Shown here piece by piece: positions 59,769 through 64,000 of a stretch of DNA of 64,000 nucleotides; the first letter of the stretch is position 1; the number at the start of each line of letters is the position of its first letter. This DNA is from Streptomyces lienomycini (GTDB taxonomy: Bacteria; Actinomycetota; Actinomycetes; Streptomycetales; Streptomycetaceae): NCBI RefSeq assembly GCF_027947595.1, contig NZ_CP116257.1:7500001-7564000 (forward strand), read 5' to 3'. The translations under genes were made by a program, and so were the position numbers. The notes beneath the pieces were generated by a model. That model did no database searches. It saw only the letters and a list, made by a program, of their open reading frames with translations, and was not told the DNA's origin.

Positions 59769-60506
59769 CTACCCGGCGAGCTTGACGTTCGAACCCTTCA
59801 CGGTGATCTCGACGCCGTCCTTCGCCGCCTCGACCTTGTCCAGCTCGATGCCGCCCGGCAGCTCGTCGATGGTCTGCTGGAAGTCGGTGATGGCCCGGAT
59901 CCGGGACTCGGCGAGCTGCTTGCCGCCGATGCTGGGCAGACCGTCGGCGACGACCTCGACCTCGTTGTCCTTGACCTGGACGGAGCTGAGCACCTCGACC
60001 GGCTCGGGCACCTCGACGCCGAGGACCGTGGCCCGCAGCGTCACCTTGATCTTTCCGTTGCCGCCGTCGGAGAGGCCGATGACCTTGGCGCTGACGCCGG
60101 GCGTGACGTCCGTGGGCTCGGACTTGGCGGCCTTCATCAGCTCGTCGTAGCCGACGGTCGCGGTGCCGGTGGCGGTGGCCGCGGTGGCGGAGCTGAAGTC
60201 GCTGGAGAACTCGACGCCCTTCATGTGGGCGCTCAGGTGGCCGATGCGGATCTTCTCGCCCGTGGTGCCGGTGGACGCCTCGTAGTCGTCGATGCCGACC
60301 TCGACGTCGTCCAGCTCGCCGCCGGCGACCTGGGTGAGGAAGGGGAAGCCGTTGATGGAGACGTCCGGTGTCGAGGCCAGGTTCTCGGTGCTGCGCAGCT
60401 TGTCCGCCGCCTCGCCCTCGGCGAAGTGGACGGCGACACGGTCGGCGATCACGAAGAGGCCGCCCAGGATCACGACGACGATCAACAGTATTCGCAGTGC
60501 GCGCAT
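59769..60506 (-). CDS. DUF2993/LmeA-type membrane-anchored lipid-binding protein
   Basis: 245 residues from the ATG at 60506; the longer frame would include 67 unlikely residues. One N-terminal helix (RALRILLIVVVILGGLFVIA) and an extracytoplasmic domain with INGFPFLTQVAGGELDDVEV, the DUF2993 pattern, and VTVKGSNVKLAG at the end. In mycobacteria, LmeA of this family binds phosphoinositides and acts in lipomannan elongation. Streptomyces relatives probably bind envelope lipids. Confidence 0.87.
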   Translation of the reverse strand: MRALRILLIVVVILGGLFVIADRVAVHFAEGEAADKLRSTENLASTPDVSINGFPFLTQVAGGELDDVEVGIDDYEASTGTTGEKIRIGHLSAHMKGVEFSSDFSSATAATATGTATVGYDELMKAAKSEPTDVTPGVSAKVIGLSDGGNGKIKVTLRATVLGVEVPEPVEVLSSVQVKDNEVEVVADGLPSIGGKQLAESRIRAITDFQQTIDELPGGIELDKVEAAKDGVEITVKGSNVKLAG

Positions 60507-60642
60507 GCGGTGTTCCCCAAGCTGGACGGTCGACGACGACGGACCCGACGACCGGCGGCCGTCCAGCGCGAGCGTAACGCGGGCCGCGGGCGCCCCCCGC
60601 GTTTTGTCGAACACCTGTGACAGGGGGCGCCGCCGCGAACCA

Positions 60643-61941
60643 CTAGGCCAGGGCCCTGCCCAGGAGGTACACGGCCGGGGCCGCCGCCGCGAGGGGGAGG
60701 GCCACACCCGCCGTGAAGTGGACGAAACGGGAGGGGTAGTCGTAGGCCGCGACGCGCAGGCCGATCAGCGCGCACACCGCCGCGCCCGCGCCGAGCAGCG
60801 CCCCCGACGCCCCGAGGTCCGTCACCGAACCGGCCGCGATTCCCGCCCCGGCCGCCGCGAGCAGCGCGACCACCACGGACGCCGGGGTCGGCAGCGGCAG
60901 CGCGCGGGCCACCACGGCCACGGCCACCGCGATCCCGCCGACCGTCACCGCGTGCGCGTCGGCGGCGAGGTACCCGCCCGCGACGACGGCCAGGGCCGCC
61001 GCGGCGATGGTCGCCATCAGGCCGTACATCCGCTCGTCCGGGTCGGCGTGCGAGCGGAGCTGGAGGACGAGGGAGAGCAGCACCCACACCCCGAGGGTGC
61101 CGAGGATCGCCGCCGGGGAGCGGTCCGACGCCAGCATCGCCGCGTCCGCGGCCACCGCGCCCGCGAAGCCCAGCGCGATGCCCTGCCGGGCGGGCCACAT
61201 GCCGTTCAGGCGGAACCAGCCCGCCGCGGTGACCGCCTGGAGGACGACGAGCGGGACGAGCAGGGCGTACGTGCCGAGCGCCGCCGCGCCGGCCAGCAGC
61301 AGCCCGAGCAGCGCGGTGAGACCGGCCGGCTGCATGCCCGGGTCGATGATCGGCGACCGCCCTTCGGCCCGGGCGCGCTGCGCGTCCGTGACCCGCGTGT
61401 TCCCGGCGACGGTCGCGGGACCGTAGCCCGGCTCGCCGGAGGAGGAGTCGGAGGGGCCGGCGGCGGGCGTCGCGGGGGCGGGGGCGGGTGCGGGTGCGGG
61501 GGCGGGGGGCTCGTACGGCAGGGGCTGCGGCTGCGGCTGCGGCTGCGGCTGCGGCTGGGATGCGTAGGTCTGCTGGGCGTAGGCCTGCGGCTGGGGCTGG
61601 TACGCCTGCTGCGGGGGCTGCTCCGGGTACGGCTGGGGCTGGGGCTGCGCCTGTGCCTGCGCCTGTGCCGGGTACGGCTCCGGCTGCGGGGCGTACGACG
61701 GCAGGTACGCCGTCTCCTCCGCGGAGACCGGCGGCTGCACCTGCGTCTCCCAGGTCTGGCCCTGCCACTGCTGCGTGTACTGGCCGGCGTTCGGGTCCGG
61801 CTGCTCCCCGTACCCCGCGTACGGCTGCTGCCCGGGCCACGCCTGCGCGTCGTACCCGGCGTACTCCGCCTGCCCCGCGTAGGACCCGTGCTCGTCGTAC
61901 CCCTCGTACGGCTGATGCGGCTGATGCGGCTGGTTGGTCAT
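60643..61941 (-). CDS. Integral membrane protein with Gln/Pro/Tyr-rich N-terminus
   Basis: 432 residues. The first 190 are low-complexity: repeated YAGY, QPYA and a (PQ)n run (near 130-145) and (PA)n near 155-165. The rest has about eight hydrophobic helices (GLTALLGLLLAGAAALGTYA ... ALPLAAAAPAVYLLGRALA). No transporter motif is recognised. The MoaD/ThiS-like gene ends 3 bases before its start, so both belong to one transcript. Confidence 0.8.
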   Translation of the reverse strand: MTNQPHQPHQPYEGYDEHGSYAGQAEYAGYDAQAWPGQQPYAGYGEQPDPNAGQYTQQWQGQTWETQVQPPVSAEETAYLPSYAPQPEPYPAQAQAQAQPQPQPYPEQPPQQAYQPQPQAYAQQTYASQPQPQPQPQPQPLPYEPPAPAPAPAPAPATPAAGPSDSSSGEPGYGPATVAGNTRVTDAQRARAEGRSPIIDPGMQPAGLTALLGLLLAGAAALGTYALLVPLVVLQAVTAAGWFRLNGMWPARQGIALGFAGAVAADAAMLASDRSPAAILGTLGVWVLLSLVLQLRSHADPDERMYGLMATIAAAALAVVAGGYLAADAHAVTVGGIAVAVAVVARALPLPTPASVVVALLAAAGAGIAAGSVTDLGASGALLGAGAAVCALIGLRVAAYDYPSRFVHFTAGVALPLAAAAPAVYLLGRALA

Positions 61942-61944
61942 CGC

Positions 61945-62199
61945 TCACCCTCCTGCGAACGGCGGGAGCACCTCGACCGTGCCGCCGTCGGCCAGCCGTA
62001 CCGTCTCATGCCCGCGGGTGCCCACGGGGTCGCCGTCGACGAGGAACGAGCAGCGCAGCAGCACGCGCGTGAGTTCGCCGGGGTGCCGCTCGCGCACCGC
62101 GCCGAGCGCGTCGGCGAGCGTGTCCGCGTCGTACGGCTCCTCGGGCACCCCCGCCGCGGCCTTCGCGGCGGCCCAGTAGCGCACCGTGACCTTTGCCAT
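61945..62199 (-). CDS. MoaD/ThiS family ubiquitin-like protein
   Basis: 84 residues from the ATG at 62199. Beta-grasp fold with AKVTVRYWAAAKAAAGVPEE at the start, and the diagnostic C-terminal Gly-Gly (LPPFAGG) that is adenylated and thiocarboxylated. It is a sulfur carrier for molybdopterin or another pathway. No moaE or thiazole genes are near. It is upstream of the large membrane protein gene. Confidence 0.88.
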   Translation of the reverse strand: MAKVTVRYWAAAKAAAGVPEEPYDADTLADALGAVRERHPGELTRVLLRCSFLVDGDPVGTRGHETVRLADGGTVEVLPPFAGG

Positions 62200-62260
62200 C
62201 TGGATCCTTCGTCGCCGGTGCCGATCGGCGTCCGTGTCGATCGGCATGAACTACGTCAGG

Positions 62261-63121
62261 CTAGCCCGCCCGCGCCGCCGCCCAGTCGCCGATGCGGTGC
62301 AGCAGCGCCTCGTCCGACGCGTGCTCGGCGTGGCCCATACCGGGTTCCAGCCAGAGTTCGCCGTGGTCACCGGCCGCGTCGGCCAGCATCCGGGGATGGT
62401 CGAGGGGGAAGTAGCCGTCCCGGTCGCCGTGCACGACGAGCAGCGGCGTCGGCGCGATCCGCCCCACCGCGTCGACCGGCGACAGCGGCACCGGGTCCCA
62501 GTCGCGGTGGTGGATACGGGTGCGCAGGCCGTAGCGGCCCACCAGGCGTCCGGCGGGTCGCATCACCAGCCAGTGCAGCCGCCGCATGGGGGCCGTACCC
62601 CGGTAGTACCAGCGGGCGGGGGAGCTGACCGACACGACCGAGTCCGTGCCCGCCGCGTCGTCGTCGGCGTACAGCGCGGCGTGCCGCAGCACCACCGAGC
62701 CGCCCATGGAGAAGCCGACGGTCACCACGCGCCCGTGCCCGAAGCCGCGCGCCCAGGCGACCGCCGCCGCCAGGTCCAGCACCTCGCGGTCGCCGACGGT
62801 GGACCGGCCGCCGGACGCGCCGTGGCCCCGGAAGGAGAACGTGACGACGGCACCGTGCCGTGCGAACGCCGCCGCGATCCGCCGCACGTGCGGCCGGTCC
62901 GCGTCGCCCGTGAAACCGTGCGCGACGACGAACACCAGGTCAGCGGCTTCCCGTCCGGTCTCGCCCGGCTCGTACACCGCGTCGATCCGGACCCCGTCGG
63001 CCGTACGGAGGAAGGTGCGCGCGGGCGTGCGGCGCGGCGCTCCACGGGGCGTCTCGGGATCCGGACGATGGTCCGGACGACGGGTGGAACGCGCCACATG
63101 ACCTGCCGGTCGGTTGCTCAT
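62261..63121 (-). CDS. Alpha/beta-fold hydrolase
   Basis: 286 residues from the ATG at 63121; upstream codons lie in the divergent promoter region. Nucleophile elbow GFSMGGSVVLRHAALYADD (Ser near 138), oxyanion region VFVVAHGFTGDADRPHVRRI, and the likely catalytic His in EPGMGHAEHASDEALL. It resembles serine aminopeptidase S33/monoacylglycerol-lipase types; the substrate is unknown. Divergent from glnR with a 256-base gap in which I see no gene. Confidence 0.88.
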   Translation of the reverse strand: MSNRPAGHVARSTRRPDHRPDPETPRGAPRRTPARTFLRTADGVRIDAVYEPGETGREAADLVFVVAHGFTGDADRPHVRRIAAAFARHGAVVTFSFRGHGASGGRSTVGDREVLDLAAAVAWARGFGHGRVVTVGFSMGGSVVLRHAALYADDDAAGTDSVVSVSSPARWYYRGTAPMRRLHWLVMRPAGRLVGRYGLRTRIHHRDWDPVPLSPVDAVGRIAPTPLLVVHGDRDGYFPLDHPRMLADAAGDHGELWLEPGMGHAEHASDEALLHRIGDWAAARAG

Positions 63122-63377
63122 GTCGGCTATTCTCCTGGGATGAGGACTCGGGCAACGTAGCCCCCGGGTCCTTTTGTGCTTTCGGGAGCGGTGCCGGGCG
63201 CTCACCCGGCGTTCACCTCCCGGACGCGCGGCGGAGCCCACGGGCACGGACTCCGCATCCGCACGAACCTGTACGAAGCAGTGCCGCAAACGTCCTCGCA
63301 GGGACCCAGGAGGAACCAGACGTTATGGGCGAGCGAACCGGGCACGACCACAAACCGTCCCAGGCAGGTGGGGCGCG

Positions 63378-64000
63378 ATGAGTTCCCTACTGCTCCTGAC
63401 CAACGCCCTCCAGCCGTCGACGGAGGTGCTCCCCGCCCTCGGCCTGCTGCTGCACAACGTACGCGTCGCCCCGGCCGAGGGCCCCGCCCTCGTCGACACC
63501 CCCGGCGCCGACGTCATCCTCGTCGACGGCCGCCGCGACCTCCCCCAGATCCGCAGCCTGTGCCAGTTGCTGCGGTCCACCGGGCTCAGCTGTCCGCTGG
63601 TCCTCGTCGTCACCGAGGGCGGCCTCGCCGCCGTCACCGCCGACTGGGGCATCGACGACGTGCTGCTGGACACCGCCGGTCCCGCCGAGGTCGAGGCCCG
63701 GCTGCGGCTGGCCACGGGCCGCCAGCAGATCGGCGGCGACGACTCCCCCATGGAGATCCGCAACGGCGACCTGTCGGTGGACGAGGCGACGTACTCCGCC
63801 AAGCTCAAGGGGCGGGTCCTGGACCTGACCTTCAAGGAGTTCGAGCTGCTGAAGTACCTCGCCCAGCACCCGGGCCGGGTGTTCACCCGCGCGCAGCTGC
63901 TCCAGGAGGTGTGGGGCTACGACTACTTCGGCGGCACCCGCACGGTCGACGTGCACGTACGGCGGCTGCGCGCCAAGCTCGGCCCCGAGCACGAGTCGCT
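63378..64000 (+). CDS. glnR: GlnR nitrogen regulator (5' part; cut by window end)
   Basis: First 207 codons from the ATG at 63378. The protein begins [20 protein letters not shown], the GlnR signature, with an atypical receiver domain ([18 protein letters not shown]) whose pocket is not phosphorylated in the usual way in known GlnR. The winged helix is nearly complete ([58 protein letters not shown]). GlnR is an orphan regulator of nitrogen uptake genes such as glnA and amtB. The Arg-rich C-terminal end lies outside the window. Confidence 0.95.
   Translation, partial: MSSLLLLTNALQPSTEVLPALGLLLHNVRVAPAEGPALVDTPGADVILVDGRRDLPQIRSLCQLLRSTGLSCPLVLVVTEGGLAAVTADWGIDDVLLDTAGPAEVEARLRLATGRQQIGGDDSPMEIRNGDLSVDEATYSAKLKGRVLDLTFKEFELLKYLAQHPGRVFTRAQLLQEVWGYDYFGGTRTVDVHVRRLRAKLGPEHES

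Overview
The window is about 70% G+C, with GTG starts, translationally coupled gene pairs, and mycothiol (mshA), PhoRP and GlnR genes. It is chromosomal DNA of a Streptomyces. From memory, the core gene order (DoxX, rlmB, cysS, ispF, ispD, carD, phoP/phoR, phoU ... gpmA, mshA ... nur ... cysA, glnR) follows the S. coelicolor SCO4237 to SCO4159 interval in reverse numbering. No database was searched.

Layout. 0-0.4 kb: end of an XRE/DUF5753 regulator and its DUF397 partner. 0.4-7 kb: a leftward block with a DoxX protein, 23S rRNA methyltransferase, cysteinyl-tRNA synthetase, IspF, IspD and CarD. 7.6-11.7 kb: a lipoprotein, the PhoR-PhoP two-component system, a PHO-box region, and phoU with a metallothionein-like gene. 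11.8-17.4 kb: an orphan LanC-like protein whose zinc motif is Cys-Cys-Gly, small enzymes and regulators, and an FmdB-FmdA (formamidase) pair.

17.5-23.4 kb is a decayed mobile element. It holds a GntR repressor with three copies of one operator, an ATP-binding protein gene broken by an amber codon, a fragment resembling a GIY-YIG nuclease, a frameshifted IS5-family insertion, a phage terminase small-subunit gene broken by an opal codon, and an integrase without its normal N-terminus. Related terminator hairpins lie at both edges.

23.4-38.8 kb returns to core and semi-core genes: gpmA, an MFS transporter, DUF2000/AraC, YbjN-mshA, a methyltransferase, an NlpC/P60 peptidase, a receiver-PP2C phosphatase, an HBHA-like protein with an XRE regulator and palindromic operator, and HelD with a TetR regulator. 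38.8-44.1 kb is accessory: a phosphotransferase, two convergent HAD hydrolase paralogs with an IS between them, and a divergent GntR regulator facing two tandem genes for about 60-residue membrane proteins. Each of those two genes has a matching AAGTTGG-N3-CCAACTT palindrome upstream. This GntR/twin-peptide unit is my best candidate for an undescribed system.

44.1-64 kb: Eis-type acetyltransferase, asparaginase, the c-di-GMP-responsive anti-sigma factor RsiG, Dtd, YgfZ, Nur, nitrobindin, a second XRE/DUF397 locus, a three-gene overlapping cluster of single-pass membrane proteins, two SDR enzymes with a divergent TetR, a sulfurtransferase operon behind a Cys-containing leader peptide and hairpin, LmeA/DUF2993, MoaD/ThiS, an alpha/beta hydrolase, and the 5' part of glnR cut by the window end.
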